64,000 nt of DNA from Gardnerella greenwoodii 00703Dmash (GCF_000263635.1 NZ_ADEV01000009.1:248001-312000), one strand, 5' to 3'; shown: positions 8,282 through 18,102, counted from the stretch's first letter. Numbers and translations: made by a program. Notes: generated by a model not told the origin, from the letters alone.

Positions 8282-10312
8282 TCACTTAGTGTAGCGCTCG
8301 AAATCTTCGGCAGTATTCACCTGAACGCGCTGCTTAATAATGGACAAAATCCACTCTTTAGCTTGAGCAACAGGAACGCCGTTCAATTGGCTGCCATCGC
8401 GGAAGCGGAAGCTCACAGCATTGTTGTTTACATCCTCTTCGCCAGCAATCAAAGTGAATGGCACCTTAGACTTAGAAGCGTTACGAATCTTCTTGCCAAA
8501 GCGATCGTCGGAGCTGTCCATTTCGCAACGAACCATGTTCTCTTCCAAATCGCTAATGAACTTTTGCAAGTGTGGAGCGAACTCGTCTGCAACAGGAACG
8601 CCAGTTACCTGAACTGGAGCCAACCATGCTGGGAACGCGCCCGCGTAATGCTCGAGCAAAATAGCGAAGAAACGCTCAATAGAGCCGAAGAGTGCGCGGT
8701 GAATCATAACCGGGCGCTGGTGGCTACCGTCAGCCGCAATGTACTCCAACTTAAAGCGCTCAGGCAAGTTGAAGTCAAGCTGAATAGTAGAAACCTGCCA
8801 AGTTCGGCCGATTGCGTCTCGAGCTTGCACAGAAATCTTCGGACCGTAGAATGCAGCTCCACCTGGATCGTCCACGAGTTCCAAACCAGACTCTTTAGCA
8901 ACCTCAGCCAAAGTGTTTGTTGCCTCTTCCCAAATCTCGTCAGAACCAACGAACTTGTGCTCATCCTTAGTGGAAAGCTCCAAGTAGAAGTCGTTCAAAC
9001 CGAAGTCTTTAAGAAGACCAAGCACAAAGTTAAGCAAGCTCTTCAACTCGTCGCGCATTTGCTCGCGAGTGCAGTAAATGTGCGAATCATCCTGAGTCAA
9101 TCCGCGCACACGAGTTAAGCCATGAACAACGCCAGACTTTTCGTAGCGATACACGGTACCAAACTCGAACAAGCGCAAAGGAAGCTCGCGGTACGAGCGT
9201 TGGCGAGACTTGAAGATCAAGTTATGCATTGGGCAGTTCATTGGCTTCAAGTAGTAGTCAGCACCCTGGCGAGTTACGTTACCGTTTTCGTCACGCTCTT
9301 CGTCAAGCTTCATTGGCGGATACATGCCATCCTTATACCACTGCAAGTGGCCGGAAGTCTCGTACAAGCCGCCCTTAGTAATATGCGGTGTTTGCACGAA
9401 GCTGTAGTGATGCTTTCTGTGCTGCTCGCGAGAATAATCTTCCATTGCGTTAATAATTGCAGCACCCTTTGGATGGAATACGGCTAAGCCTGGGCCAATC
9501 TCGTCTGGGAAGGAGAACAAATCCATTTCTTGACCGAGCTTGCGGTGATCGCGCTTAGCAGCTTCTTCCATGCGAGTTGTGTAAGCTTTAAGCTCTTCCT
9601 TGCTTGGCCATGCAGTTCCGTAAATGCGTTGAAGCATAGGATTCTGCTCCGAGCCACGCCAGTAAGCTGCAGCCACACGCTCAAGCTTAAAAGCCTTAAT
9701 GTAACGCGTGTTTGGAAGGTGAGGTCCGCGGCACAAATCGCTCCAAACCTTGTTTCCTTCGCGATCCAAATTGTCGTACATGCTAAGCTCATGCTTGCTG
9801 ATTTCGCCAGAGGCAGCCGGATCAAGAGCCGCTTCTTTATCCCCAATCAACTCCAACTTATAAGGTTGATTTGCTTCTTCAGCTCGCGCTTCATCTTCTG
9901 TTACAACGCGGCGACGGAAGCTTTGAGACTCTTTAATAATGCGCTGCATATGCTTTTCGATTTGCTTCAAATCGTCTGGCGTAAATGGAGTATCAACATC
10001 GAAATCGTAGTAGAAGCCGTCTTTAATTACAGGACCTACGCCTAACTTTGCGTCTGGTCGAATTTCTTGAACAGCTTGAGCCATCACGTGAGTAGCGGAA
10101 TGACGCATGATTGCGATGCCATCTTCACTATCAAGTGCTACTGATTCCACGGTATCGCCGTTATGAAGAGGCGTGTACAAATCACGCAACTCGCCATTTA
10201 AACGCACGGCAATAATATTTTTATCTTCCGCGAAAAGTTCAACGCCAGTGAAGCTTGCATCCACCTCCTTGCGTTCCTCGTTTACGGTGATGGAGATGGT
10301 ATTTTCAGCCAT
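8282..10312 (-). CDS. thrS: Threonyl-tRNA synthetase
   Basis: Charges tRNA-Thr. Domains in order in this 676-aa protein: N-terminal TGS (about 1-65), the second editing domain with [12 protein letters not shown] (HxxxH, about 70-80) and CRGPHLPNT, and the class II catalytic core. In the core are [34 protein letters not shown] (motif 2 region, zinc-binding Cys) and [19 protein letters not shown] (motif 3). The C-terminal anticodon-binding domain follows. ATG at 10312 follows AAAGGACAATT. No T-box leader was recognised in the 172 bp upstream. It is monocistronic by position, with a terminator downstream. Confidence 0.98.
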   Translation of the reverse strand: MAENTISITVNEERKEVDASFTGVELFAEDKNIIAVRLNGELRDLYTPLHNGDTVESVALDSEDGIAIMRHSATHVMAQAVQEIRPDAKLGVGPVIKDGFYYDFDVDTPFTPDDLKQIEKHMQRIIKESQSFRRRVVTEDEARAEEANQPYKLELIGDKEAALDPAASGEISKHELSMYDNLDREGNKVWSDLCRGPHLPNTRYIKAFKLERVAAAYWRGSEQNPMLQRIYGTAWPSKEELKAYTTRMEEAAKRDHRKLGQEMDLFSFPDEIGPGLAVFHPKGAAIINAMEDYSREQHRKHHYSFVQTPHITKGGLYETSGHLQWYKDGMYPPMKLDEERDENGNVTRQGADYYLKPMNCPMHNLIFKSRQRSYRELPLRLFEFGTVYRYEKSGVVHGLTRVRGLTQDDSHIYCTREQMRDELKSLLNFVLGLLKDFGLNDFYLELSTKDEHKFVGSDEIWEEATNTLAEVAKESGLELVDDPGGAAFYGPKISVQARDAIGRTWQVSTIQLDFNLPERFKLEYIAADGSHQRPVMIHRALFGSIERFFAILLEHYAGAFPAWLAPVQVTGVPVADEFAPHLQKFISDLEENMVRCEMDSSDDRFGKKIRNASKSKVPFTLIAGEEDVNNNAVSFRFRDGSQLNGVPVAQAKEWILSIIKQRVQVNTAEDFERYTK

Positions 10313-10484
10313 AATTGTCCTTTTCTATCGGGGTCTTGCGTTACTAATGTGCAGACCTGGACTTGTGTGGCGTCGATAAACTTACGCGATTAAACAATCA
10401 ACAAAACGCGCAAAAAACGACGTCAATCGCGCGCATTTTTCACGCGCAATTCATTGATACTTTAGGACACTCGTAAGACTTCAA

Positions 10485-11345
10485 CTATGCTGTAACAGAT
10501 TTGCATTTGCAAATGCCGTAAACAATCCGCTCAACAAGTTTAGTTAGAAGGAAGAAAGCACCAGCGCAAATAGCAATAGTTCCTCCTGCTGAAAGCTTTA
10601 ATATTACGGCAAGAGCTAAGCCTGTTAGCGCAATTAAAATAGACGAAAGTACGCAGGCTAGAACAAATTTATTAATAGAGGCGATTCTTGATTTTAAAGC
10701 CGCGGCAGGAGCAGCAATAAGAGATACTGAAACAACCGTTCCAACAGCTGGAATAATAACAGAAACTGTAATAATTATTAAAGCTAAAACCATGCCTTGT
10801 ATAAAACCAGATTTTCCGCCAGCAGCGCGGTAATTGATTGGGTCAAAAGAGCAGTGCACAAGATTAGCAGCGTTAAAAATCCACAATCCTAAAACAAGCA
10901 AGAAAGCTACGGAGGCTGAAATCACGTCTGCAGGAGTGCAATTAAGCAAAGAGCCTGTTAAAAAGCCTTCAATGCGAAGCGGTAGAGGCGCAAACCACTT
11001 ATTCAAAAAATATCCACTAGCAAAACCAACAGTAAGAGTAATTCCAGCAGCAGCCTGCGAAGAAATACCTTTAATATGAGAAAGCGCATGCATTACTAAG
11101 GAAAGAAATACGCACGCAATTGCAGCTCCAATAAATAATCCTAAAGAAAGCACATTCTGATCGATTGTGTATAAAGATGTGCAGACTACTCCAAGAACAG
11201 CTCCAGGAAAAGCTGCGTGCGTAATAGATTCAGTAAAGAATATGCGCTGATTTAGAAGAGCTAAAGACCCTACGAAACCACATAATGCGCCAACTACAAT
11301 CGCCTCAACAATCGGGAGCGCAATAATTTGCCAAATACTTACCAT
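10485..11345 (-). CDS. Metal ABC transporter permease (ZnuB/MntB family), second copy
   Basis: A 286-aa ABC-3 family permease with about eight transmembrane helices. It shows the family-typical ESITHAAFPGAVLG segment near residues 37-50 and VGTVVSVSLIAAPAAAL in the second half. It is the last gene of a four-gene unit (binding protein, ATPase, permease, permease). Its ATG directly follows the stop of the preceding permease (TAAATG), so the two are translationally linked. It probably forms the membrane channel as a heterodimer with that permease. Confidence 0.9.
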   Translation of the reverse strand: MVSIWQIIALPIVEAIVVGALCGFVGSLALLNQRIFFTESITHAAFPGAVLGVVCTSLYTIDQNVLSLGLFIGAAIACVFLSLVMHALSHIKGISSQAAAGITLTVGFASGYFLNKWFAPLPLRIEGFLTGSLLNCTPADVISASVAFLLVLGLWIFNAANLVHCSFDPINYRAAGGKSGFIQGMVLALIIITVSVIIPAVGTVVSVSLIAAPAAALKSRIASINKFVLACVLSSILIALTGLALAVILKLSAGGTIAICAGAFFLLTKLVERIVYGICKCKSVTA

Positions 11346-12278
11346 TTAAGCTCCCTGCTTTTTTAAGATTGATTTATTTGATTCATGCGCCGGAATTATT
11401 GAGGAAATAAAGCGGAAAGCCCATCGCAATATAAGCACAACAACAAACATTGCACACATGCTTAAAGCAATTGCAGCCTGCGGAGAAACAGGATGATCCA
11501 GCTCAAGATTCATAGCGTACATTCCAAGAAAAACGCCTGCAATACCAACAACAATACCAACAGCTACCATGCCAGAAACAGTGCGCGAAACTAATCGAGC
11601 GCTAGCACCCGGAATAACAAGGTATCCAATAACAAGAAGAACACCAACCGCAGAAGACGCTGAAACAACAACTGCCGCGATTCCAACATTTAGCACAATG
11701 TCAACAAGCAAAGTGTTAGCGCCCATAAGAGGAGCGCTTGCGCGATCAAAAGCAACTATAATTTGCTGCTTCCATGTGGCTAACATAACAATAATTGCAA
11801 AAATACAAATCAACATAGCTTGAGTCATGCGCTCGTCTGTTACGTCAAGAAGTCTGCCAAACATAAGCGATTCAAGCTGCCCAGACATATCGCCTTTTTT
11901 AAGCGAAATTACTACGCCGAGCGCAAAGAAAGTCGTAAGAACAGTAGCAATAACAGACTCGTTAATTCTAGCCGAGCGAGAAGCCCATACAAGAGCTGCA
12001 ACTAAAAATATTGCGCAAATTGCAGCACCCGGAATAATACGATTAATGCCACCGTATAAAGCTCCGACCACAATTCCGGGGAAAATGCCGTGAACTATAG
12101 CTTCCGCATTAAATTCTGCACAACGAAGATTTACAAATACTCCAACAATTCCGCTAGCTATGGAAAGAACTATAAGAAGACAGAATGGGCGGAAAATGTA
12201 AGGAGCAGAAGCAATAAAATCAAAGCCTGGAATTGATTCCAACGATTGTCTTAATAACTCGACTAATTGGGCAAGCAT
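11346..12278 (-). CDS. Metal ABC transporter permease (ZnuB/MntB family), first copy
   Basis: A 310-aa ABC-3 family permease with about eight or nine membrane helices. It contains NAEAIVHGIFPGIVVG (the counterpart of the ESITHAAFPG segment in its partner) and SAVGVLLVIGYLVIPGASARL. It lies 6 bp after the ATPase gene and adjoins the second permease without spacing. Systems of this class usually import Zn or Mn; the binding protein of this operon points to zinc. Two different permease genes suggest a heterodimeric channel. Confidence 0.9.
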   Translation of the reverse strand: MLAQLVELLRQSLESIPGFDFIASAPYIFRPFCLLIVLSIASGIVGVFVNLRCAEFNAEAIVHGIFPGIVVGALYGGINRIIPGAAICAIFLVAALVWASRSARINESVIATVLTTFFALGVVISLKKGDMSGQLESLMFGRLLDVTDERMTQAMLICIFAIIVMLATWKQQIIVAFDRASAPLMGANTLLVDIVLNVGIAAVVVSASSAVGVLLVIGYLVIPGASARLVSRTVSGMVAVGIVVGIAGVFLGMYAMNLELDHPVSPQAAIALSMCAMFVVVLILRWAFRFISSIIPAHESNKSILKKQGA

Positions 12279-12284
12279 TGAAAA

Positions 12285-13028
12285 TCAGCCTTCCGCAATT
12301 TCCGAAAAAGTAAGACCTGCAGAAGCAGCAGGCATGCTTCCGCCGTATGCGCAAGTAATATTTTCTTTAGTCATAACTTCTTTAAGCGGACCAAACGCAA
12401 CTTGGCGACCAGCCAAAAGTAACGCTTTTTCGCAAATAGCATCCGCAATTACCAAGTCGTGAGTAGAAACAACAAAAGCTATTCCTTCTTGCTTAGCGGC
12501 TTTCATAATATTAAGAAGCTCACGACGATTTGGCTCGTCAAGACCATTAAAAGGTTCGTCGAGCAAAATAAGAGTTGGGCGCGCAACAATAGCACGCGCA
12601 AGTAAAATGCGCTGGCGCTGACCGCCCGAAAGATCGCCAAAACGAACATCCGCGCGGTTAAGCAATCCAACGTGATTAAGAGCGTCCTCAACGGCTTGTT
12701 TTTGCTCTTTTTTAAGCAAACCGAGGAATCCAGTTTTTCTGCTCAATCCCATGGCAACAACCTGACGAGCAGTAATAGGGAAAGTCAAGTCCAAATCAAC
12801 CTGCTGAGGCACATAGCCAATAGACAAAGCTTTTGGCATGCTAAGTTCGCCGTGACTTACGCGCACAATCCCAATAATGGCTTGCAAAAACGTTGTTTTT
12901 CCAGAACCATTAGGCCCTATTAAAGCCAAAGCCTCTCCAGGTTCAACACTACCGTTAATACCTGTAACCACAGTTTTATAACCGTAAGCAAGGCTGCAAT
13001 TCTTCATTGCAAGGACGCTCTTATTCAC
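12285..13028 (-). CDS. Metal ABC transporter ATP-binding protein
   Basis: A 247-aa ATPase of the metal-import class. Walker A is GPNGSGKTTFLQ (about residues 38-49), with Q-loop IGYVPQQVDLDLTFP, signature motif LSGGQRQRILLARAI, Walker B PTLILLDEPFNGLD, and H-switch VVSTHDL. It is encoded between the binding-protein gene (50 bp upstream) and the two permeases (6 bp downstream). It acts at the cytoplasmic face of the membrane, powering uptake. Confidence 0.94.
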   Translation of the reverse strand: MNKSVLAMKNCSLAYGYKTVVTGINGSVEPGEALALIGPNGSGKTTFLQAIIGIVRVSHGELSMPKALSIGYVPQQVDLDLTFPITARQVVAMGLSRKTGFLGLLKKEQKQAVEDALNHVGLLNRADVRFGDLSGGQRQRILLARAIVARPTLILLDEPFNGLDEPNRRELLNIMKAAKQEGIAFVVSTHDLVIADAICEKALLLAGRQVAFGPLKEVMTKENITCAYGGSMPAASAGLTFSEIAEG

Positions 13029-13078
13029 TATAATTCCAGTCTTTTCAGTATCTTTTTAGAATCTTTTGATTCTTAAAA

Positions 13079-14260
13079 CTACTTCTTTAATGCCGACTTA
13101 ACTGACTCTGGAAGGTCCGGAACCTTACCATTCCAAGCCTTCACCAATGTTTCAACATTGTGAACAATGGAGCCAATGTAGGTTTCACCTGCAGAACCAA
13201 CTGGTCCCAAAGAGTCGCCATAAAGCGCATCGTCACCAATAATAGCCTTTACACCTGCAGCTGTAGCCACAGCCTTAATTGACTTGGAATTGTTGGAGTT
13301 TTCTGCAAAGATTGCCACAGCGCCAGACTTTTTAACATCTTCCGCAGCCTTCTTAATGTGGTCTGCTGTTGCATCCTGCTGGCTGTTGAAGTCAGAAAGT
13401 GCTGCACCAATAAACTTCACATTGTAGTCGCGAGAGAAGTAACCGAATGCGTCGTGAGAAGTAAAGAGAACGCGATGCTCTTGTGGCACGCTGTTCAAGG
13501 CTTTAGTTGCCCAAGCATCCAAATCCGTCAAAGCCTTAACGAACTTTTCAACATGCTCGTCGAAAATCGACTTGCTTGCAGGAAGAGCCTTGCCTAAGAA
13601 TGCACCAATATTCTTAACCTGAATCATAGTGTTCTTAGTACTTGTCCAAATATGCGGATCGTACTGGAATTCAGGCTCCTTTTCGCCTTCTTCTGGAGGG
13701 AATGGCCACTTTTCGGCATGAACTTTAGCAATACCGCGGTCAACCTTGTAAGGAAGATTCTTTTCCTTAGCAGCCTCGGCCTTTGGATCTTTGATTTCGT
13801 CTGCGGTAAGAATACCGGAAGTGACGCCCATTGTTCCCTTAAAACCGGTTGCTTCTACAGCCTGATCCAAGAAGTGCTCAAGATCAACGCCGGAAACAAG
13901 CATCAAATCAGCTTTTGAAAGAGCCTTAGACTGCGCTGGAGTCATTTCGTGCTCGTGAGCAGAAGCGTTTGGCGCAAGCAAGCAAGTCAAGTTAATTGTT
14001 GACTTTGCTTTGTTTGCTGGAGCTCCGATTACAGACTTTTTGCCCTGGGAATCGGTTTTATTAAGGCTTAAACCAGAATTTGCGTCTGCAGTTGACGCGA
14101 TTTGAGTTACGTAATCGCAAATTTGCGTTGTTGTTGCCACTACGTTTACCTGATTGCCTTTTGCATTGTTTTCGGCAGTCTTAGCGGAGCCGCAAGCGCT
14201 CATAGAAGTAGCTAAAAGTGCAACCGCAGCGGCAGTTGCGAAAATTCGTGAAGTTTTCAC
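13079..14260 (-). CDS. Metal-binding lipoprotein of the ABC importer (probably zinc)
   Basis: Cluster A-I solute-binding protein. The signal peptide ends in a lipobox (ATSMSAC, Cys23), so it should be a membrane-anchored lipoprotein. The 393-aa chain carries candidate metal ligands in order: His in SAHEHEMTPAQ, His in YDPHIWTS, His in LFTSHDAFGYFSRDY, and Asp in GDDALYGDSLG. A His at the third position, where manganese-specific relatives have Glu, favours zinc. That is an inference from family comparison. It is longer than typical (about 300) because of a Ser/Lys-rich insert near residues 65-90 and an acidic Pro/Glu loop near 190-205. GTG start at 14260 follows AAAGGAA. First gene of the operon; a CATGAA...TTCATG palindrome lies upstream. 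Confidence 0.92.
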   Translation of the reverse strand: MKTSRIFATAAAVALLATSMSACGSAKTAENNAKGNQVNVVATTTQICDYVTQIASTADANSGLSLNKTDSQGKKSVIGAPANKAKSTINLTCLLAPNASAHEHEMTPAQSKALSKADLMLVSGVDLEHFLDQAVEATGFKGTMGVTSGILTADEIKDPKAEAAKEKNLPYKVDRGIAKVHAEKWPFPPEEGEKEPEFQYDPHIWTSTKNTMIQVKNIGAFLGKALPASKSIFDEHVEKFVKALTDLDAWATKALNSVPQEHRVLFTSHDAFGYFSRDYNVKFIGAALSDFNSQQDATADHIKKAAEDVKKSGAVAIFAENSNNSKSIKAVATAAGVKAIIGDDALYGDSLGPVGSAGETYIGSIVHNVETLVKAWNGKVPDLPESVKSALKK

Positions 14261-14317
14261 ACTCGTTCCTTTCGGGAATCTTTACTGTTATTGCATGGGT
14301 TGATTGCGTAAAGTAGC

Positions 14318-14335
14318 CATGAAAAATTGTTCATG
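14318..14335. promoter_or_regulatory. Palindrome upstream of the metal transporter operon (possible metalloregulator operator)
   Basis: An 18-bp imperfect palindrome, CATGAA.AATT.TTCATG, lies 57 bp upstream of the binding-protein start in the AT-rich space shared with the divergent NAD(P)HX dehydratase gene. A second AATAATCATT stretch follows at about 14339-14348. Fur/Zur-family operators often have this kind of AT-rich dyad, but no consensus for this organism can be checked here. Confidence 0.4.
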
Positions 14336-14579
14336 AAAAAAATAATCATTCGCAATAACGCTTATAGCTTAAATAAAATATGGACGAGGGTCAACAATAT
14401 TTCAAAAATTTCTTTACATTTTTTTATAAAAGCGCGTGTCGCAAAATTTTCGTCTGTTATAATCACGATTTTTCTTGCATTCTTACGGCAAATAGTGTAT
14501 AAGCAAACGAATATACAATCAAATATACAATCAATAAAACATAGCGCACCGATCGCAAATATTTACTACAATCGTATAT

Positions 14580-15572
14580 ATGAGCCCACTTGTAAATTTA
14601 GCAACAAAAGATGCTAGTAAATGCCTAAAAATACCGAATCAGTCGAGCAATAAGTATTCCAGAGGAGTTTTAGGCGTAATCACTGGATCTAACGAATATC
14701 CGGGAGCCGCCGTATTAAGCACTCGCGCAGCCGCATACGCAAATATTGGAATGGTTCGTTATTCAGGACCTCTTCGCGCACAAAACTTAGTATTACAAGC
14801 ATCCCCCGAAGTAGTAGCATCGCAAAATTTGCAAGGAAAAGTTGACGCAATAACAGTCGGCTCTGGCATACCAGACGAAAGCAATTGCAACAGCGAAAGC
14901 GCACAAGAGCAAAGAGAACAAATTGCGAACATACTTAAAAACTATGAAAACGAAAGCCAATCAAGCAATATTCAATCGCAATCACAAAACGCACTCCCCC
15001 CAATATGTGTTGACGCTGGAGCTTTAGATTTACTTCCTAAAAAAGTTTGCGCAAAAGTAGTTTTAACACCGCACGCAGGCGAATTATGTTCACTTTTTAA
15101 AAGATACGATTTAGAAATAAGCGTTCAAGAAATATTGAAAAATCCTGTTGAGTACGCTCAAAAAGCTGCAGATCTTACTGGAGCAACCGTGCTTGTTAAA
15201 GGAGCTACAACAGTTGTTGCATCTGCAAGCTACACGCATACGCCAATATACATTGCTCAGTACGGCCCAACTTGGCTTGCAACCGCAGGATCTGGGGATG
15301 TGTTAGCAGGAATTTTAGGGGCGCTACTTGCACAGAGAGAAAAGCAAGACGAAAGCCGCACAAACTACGCGTTTATTGCAGCAAGCGCAGCGGTAATTCA
15401 CGAAATTTGCGCAGTATTTGCTTCTAGAAGCAGCGGAGGAAATAGCTACACTCAGCTCGTGCAAGATATGCTAAAAGCAAAAAAGCCGCTGGCTTTAGAA
15501 CACCCGATTGTGGCAAGCGACATAATTAGCGCACTTCCCCACGTACTTGGGATTCTTATAAATATGAAGTAA
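14580..15572 (+). CDS. nnrD: ADP-dependent NAD(P)H-hydrate dehydratase
   Basis: Repairs hydrated NAD(P)H in the cytoplasm. The 330-aa chain has the ribokinase-like YjeF C-terminal domain: GVITGSNEYPGAAVLSTRAAAYANIGMV near residue 33, the VLTPHAGE motif, VLVKGATTVVAS, and the catalytic LATAGSGDVLAGILGALLAQ segment near 225-245. The N-terminal epimerase (NnrE) domain found fused in many bacteria is missing, so only the dehydratase is encoded. A Ser/Gln-rich insertion of about 30 residues sits around 110-140. ATG at 14580 has no clear Shine-Dalgarno sequence, so the start is uncertain. It is divergent from the metal transporter operon. Confidence 0.9.
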   Translation: MSPLVNLATKDASKCLKIPNQSSNKYSRGVLGVITGSNEYPGAAVLSTRAAAYANIGMVRYSGPLRAQNLVLQASPEVVASQNLQGKVDAITVGSGIPDESNCNSESAQEQREQIANILKNYENESQSSNIQSQSQNALPPICVDAGALDLLPKKVCAKVVLTPHAGELCSLFKRYDLEISVQEILKNPVEYAQKAADLTGATVLVKGATTVVASASYTHTPIYIAQYGPTWLATAGSGDVLAGILGALLAQREKQDESRTNYAFIAASAAVIHEICAVFASRSSGGNSYTQLVQDMLKAKKPLALEHPIVASDIISALPHVLGILINMK

Positions 15573-15612
15573 CTTGCAAAACAGAAACTACCAAAAGAAA
15601 GCGAATCTTAGT

Positions 15613-16263
15613 ATGAACACCAAAAAACAGTTTGAAATTCACGACGTTATGTTTGATTATTGCCGAGTTCTACTCGAGTGGAATTGCCGCGATTGCTTGC
15701 AAAAACAGTTCCCTAATTTAGTTGACACAATCTGCCCTAACGGAAGCTTTGGAAAAGATGATTTAGCAGGATTCTACGAGTTTGAAGACCGCATGGACGG
15801 TGGCGAGCTTTTGAAAGACCTTATGCCAGAATATGAACGCCGATTTGGAAGCGAGCTTGCAGAAGCATTCTGTTGGTATTGCGCAAATTACGATCAGGTT
15901 TTAACACGAATGATGCCAGGAATGGTTGATTTGCTTCACGATTTAAAAAAAGCAGGCTACGGAGTGTGGGGACTTACGAATTGGTCTAGCGAAACATTCC
16001 CACTGGCGCTTAAAAAATTCCCGGAACTTTCAACGCTTCTGCAGGGCACTATTATTTCTGGCGTTGAACACTTACACAAGCCACAGGCGGAAATTTTTGA
16101 GCTTGCAATGAGCAGATTTAATCTTGAGGCCGAACACACAGTATTCTTTGACGACAAGCCTGCAAATATTGACGGAGCTCATGCTGTTGGCATGCACGGT
16201 TTTGTTTTTACAACAGCCGAGCAGGCGCGTAAAGATTTAGCATCAATTGGCGTTGAGCTTTAA
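15613..16263 (+). CDS. HAD-IA family hydrolase (YihX-like phosphatase)
   Basis: Haloacid-dehalogenase superfamily protein of 216 aa, read from ATG at 15613. Motif I is VMFDYCRVLLEW with the nucleophile Asp. The +2 position is Cys instead of Asp, as in YihX-like members that have a small residue there. The motif II region is VWGLTNWS, followed by a Lys in HLHKPQAEIF (motif III) and FFDDKPANIDGAHAVGM (motif IV). A small helical cap lies between motifs I and II. The substrate is unknown; relatives include sugar-phosphate phosphatases. It follows nnrD by 40 bp and is probably cotranscribed. A TTG 39 bases earlier keeps the frame open, but I see no ribosome-binding site for it. Confidence 0.85.
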   Translation: MNTKKQFEIHDVMFDYCRVLLEWNCRDCLQKQFPNLVDTICPNGSFGKDDLAGFYEFEDRMDGGELLKDLMPEYERRFGSELAEAFCWYCANYDQVLTRMMPGMVDLLHDLKKAGYGVWGLTNWSSETFPLALKKFPELSTLLQGTIISGVEHLHKPQAEIFELAMSRFNLEAEHTVFFDDKPANIDGAHAVGMHGFVFTTAEQARKDLASIGVEL

Positions 16264-16365
16264 TTTTTGCAAATTCGCATGGCGATGCCCTTTGCTAAAT
16301 TCGTTACCGGCTCTTATTTAACTCACTACTACTTAACTTACAAAAGTTTATAAAGGAAACTCAAT

Positions 16366-17298
16366 ATGACTTTGCTACAGCTGAAATATATTGTGAAAAT
16401 CGTCGACTGCGGTTCAATGAACGAAGCAGCGCGAGCACTTTATATTTCACAGCCTGCACTGAGCTCATCTGTAAAAGAGCTTGAACGCGAGCTAAATATT
16501 GAGATTTTTACAAGATCAACTCAAGGAATTGTTTTAACTTCCGACGGTGCAGAATTTTTAACATACGCACGACAGGTTATTGAGCAAGCCGATTTACTTG
16601 AAGAACGTTACAAAAGCACAAAGCCACGCCCACAATTGTGCAGCGTTGCAACACAACACTACATGTTCGCTATTGAAGCATTTGTTGATATGATTCGTAG
16701 CATAAATTCCGACGAATACGAGTTTTCTATTCGCGAAACGCGCACGAAAAATATTATTAAGCAAGTAAGCGATATGCGCGCAGATCTTGGACTTTTGTAC
16801 CTTTCGGACTACAACAAGGATGTAATTGGCAAACTGCTTCGCGAAAAACATTTGGAATTCCACCCGCTTTTCCGCGCAACATTGCACGTTTTTCTTTCCA
16901 GAAACAATCCTCTTGCAGCTCACAAAAGCCTGAGCTTGGAAGACTTGAAACCATACCCGTTCATTCAGTACGAGCAGGGCGAAGAAGGAAGCTTCTTCTT
17001 TGCGGAGGAAGCAGTGTGGCCAACTCGTCCGCCAAAAAAAATCAACGTTTCCGACCGCGCAACAATACTGAACTTTATTATTGGTCTAAACGGCTACACA
17101 ATTTGCACTGGAATTAACAACGGCGACTTGAACAACGAAAAAATCGTTACGATTCCGCTAAAATGCGACGACACTATGCTTGTTGGCTGGATTACCAACG
17201 AAAGAACTAAACTTTCTAAAGCCTCACTCGCCTACCTTACTCAGCTTAAGTCTGTAATAACAAGGCACGGCTACACGCTTATTGATTCGCAAAATTAG
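16366..17298 (+). CDS. LysR family transcriptional regulator
   Basis: A 310-aa LysR-type regulator. The N-terminal winged HTH is visible as LLQLKYIVKIVDCGSMNEAARALYISQPALSSSVKELEREL (residues 3-43) with the usual RSTQGIVLTSDGAEFLTYA wing. The C-terminal effector domain spans about 90-300. ATG at 16366 follows AAAGGAAAC. Unlike many LysR regulators it has no divergent partner; the gene upstream (HAD hydrolase) points the same way across 102 bp. The target and effector cannot be read from the sequence. Confidence 0.93.
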   Translation: MTLLQLKYIVKIVDCGSMNEAARALYISQPALSSSVKELERELNIEIFTRSTQGIVLTSDGAEFLTYARQVIEQADLLEERYKSTKPRPQLCSVATQHYMFAIEAFVDMIRSINSDEYEFSIRETRTKNIIKQVSDMRADLGLLYLSDYNKDVIGKLLREKHLEFHPLFRATLHVFLSRNNPLAAHKSLSLEDLKPYPFIQYEQGEEGSFFFAEEAVWPTRPPKKINVSDRATILNFIIGLNGYTICTGINNGDLNNEKIVTIPLKCDDTMLVGWITNERTKLSKASLAYLTQLKSVITRHGYTLIDSQN

Positions 17299-17400
17299 AT
17301 ATATACATTTGCATTGCGCAATCAATGCAAAACAAAGAGAAGCAACTCAAAGTAGTGTAGCGTACGCAGCGCAGGTTAAGACGCACAACACATAAATATT

Positions 17401-17433
17401 CGCGCAGCTAATACGTTATGCGTTAGCTGCGCG
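17401..17433 (+). terminator. Terminator after the LysR gene
   Basis: Eleven-base perfect arms CGCGCAGCTAA / TTAGCTGCGCG with an 11-nt loop, followed by CTATTAATTTTA. It lies about 100 bp after the LysR stop. Confidence 0.7.
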
Positions 17434-17587
17434 CTATTAATTTTAGCAATCAGAAATCAACAATCAAAACCTCAAAACTTAAACACAAAAAACGCTAAAA
17501 GTTATCCACATTTTTTTAATCGAATTGACGCTCACTTTTGACATTCATAAAATCTCTATTAATTCGCTGCAAAAAAGGAGGTGCGCG

Positions 17588-18037
17588 ATGAGCATTATTA
17601 ACGTAGCGGCAAAAATATTGGAAATTATGGGGCCAATGACAACCATGAAACTGCAGAAGCTTGTATATTATTCTCAAGCGCACAGCTTAGCCACAACCGG
17701 ATTGTCGCTATTTACGGAAGATTTTGAAGCCTGGACGAACGGTCCAGTCTCATTGGAATTATTCAACAGGCATCGAGGAAGATTTACAATTCGCAGAGAA
17801 GAACTACTGATTTCTCTTCCAGAAAGATGCGCAGATTTGGAAGATGAACAGGTGAAAATCATAGAGGAAGTGTGCGCGAAGCTTGGAAAGCTTACCGGAA
17901 ATCAGCTAAGCGAAAGAACACACAGGGAAGATCCGTGGATTAGCGCAAGAATAGGCATACCTGCGAATCAAGGCAGCGAGGAAATAATTTCCAAGAAGTC
18001 TATTCACGACTATTACGTAAATCATCCTGTTGTGTAG
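17588..18037 (+). CDS. Panacea/SocA-type (DUF4065) domain protein, apparently without partner
   Basis: A 149-aa protein starting at ATG 17588, nine bases after a strong AAAGGAGGT. It matches the Panacea/SocA-like (formerly DUF4065) family: MKLQKLVYYSQAHSLA near residues 20-35, FEAWTNGPVSLELFNRHRG, and a C-terminal DPWISARIG...I..KSIHDYY segment. Members are antitoxins of many type II toxin-antitoxin pairs or adaptor-like proteins. No toxin-sized gene lies on either side: LysR is 289 bp upstream and the 418 bp downstream hold only repeats and hairpins. So this is either an orphan, the remnant of a lost pair, or a protein with another role. Confidence 0.82.
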   Translation: MSIINVAAKILEIMGPMTTMKLQKLVYYSQAHSLATTGLSLFTEDFEAWTNGPVSLELFNRHRGRFTIRREELLISLPERCADLEDEQVKIIEEVCAKLGKLTGNQLSERTHREDPWISARIGIPANQGSEEIISKKSIHDYYVNHPVV

Positions 18038-18039
18038 GC

Positions 18040-18102
18040 GCGGTTTGGCGAGGAGCGGTTTGGTGATAGAAGCAATTTAGCGAGAGAAGCGGTTTGGTCA
18101 AT
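18040..18102. repeat. Degenerate 15-17 bp tandem repeat after the Panacea gene
   Basis: Four units beginning GCGGTTTGG, GCGGTTTGG, GCAATTTAG and GCGGTTTGG start at 18040, 18055, 18072 and 18089. The array starts two bases after the stop codon of the Panacea-family gene. Confidence 0.75.

Noticed and set aside
9951-10484. T-box or other leader before thrS
   Set aside because: No T-box consensus (AGGGTGGNACCGCG) or matching terminator pair was seen in the 172 bp upstream.
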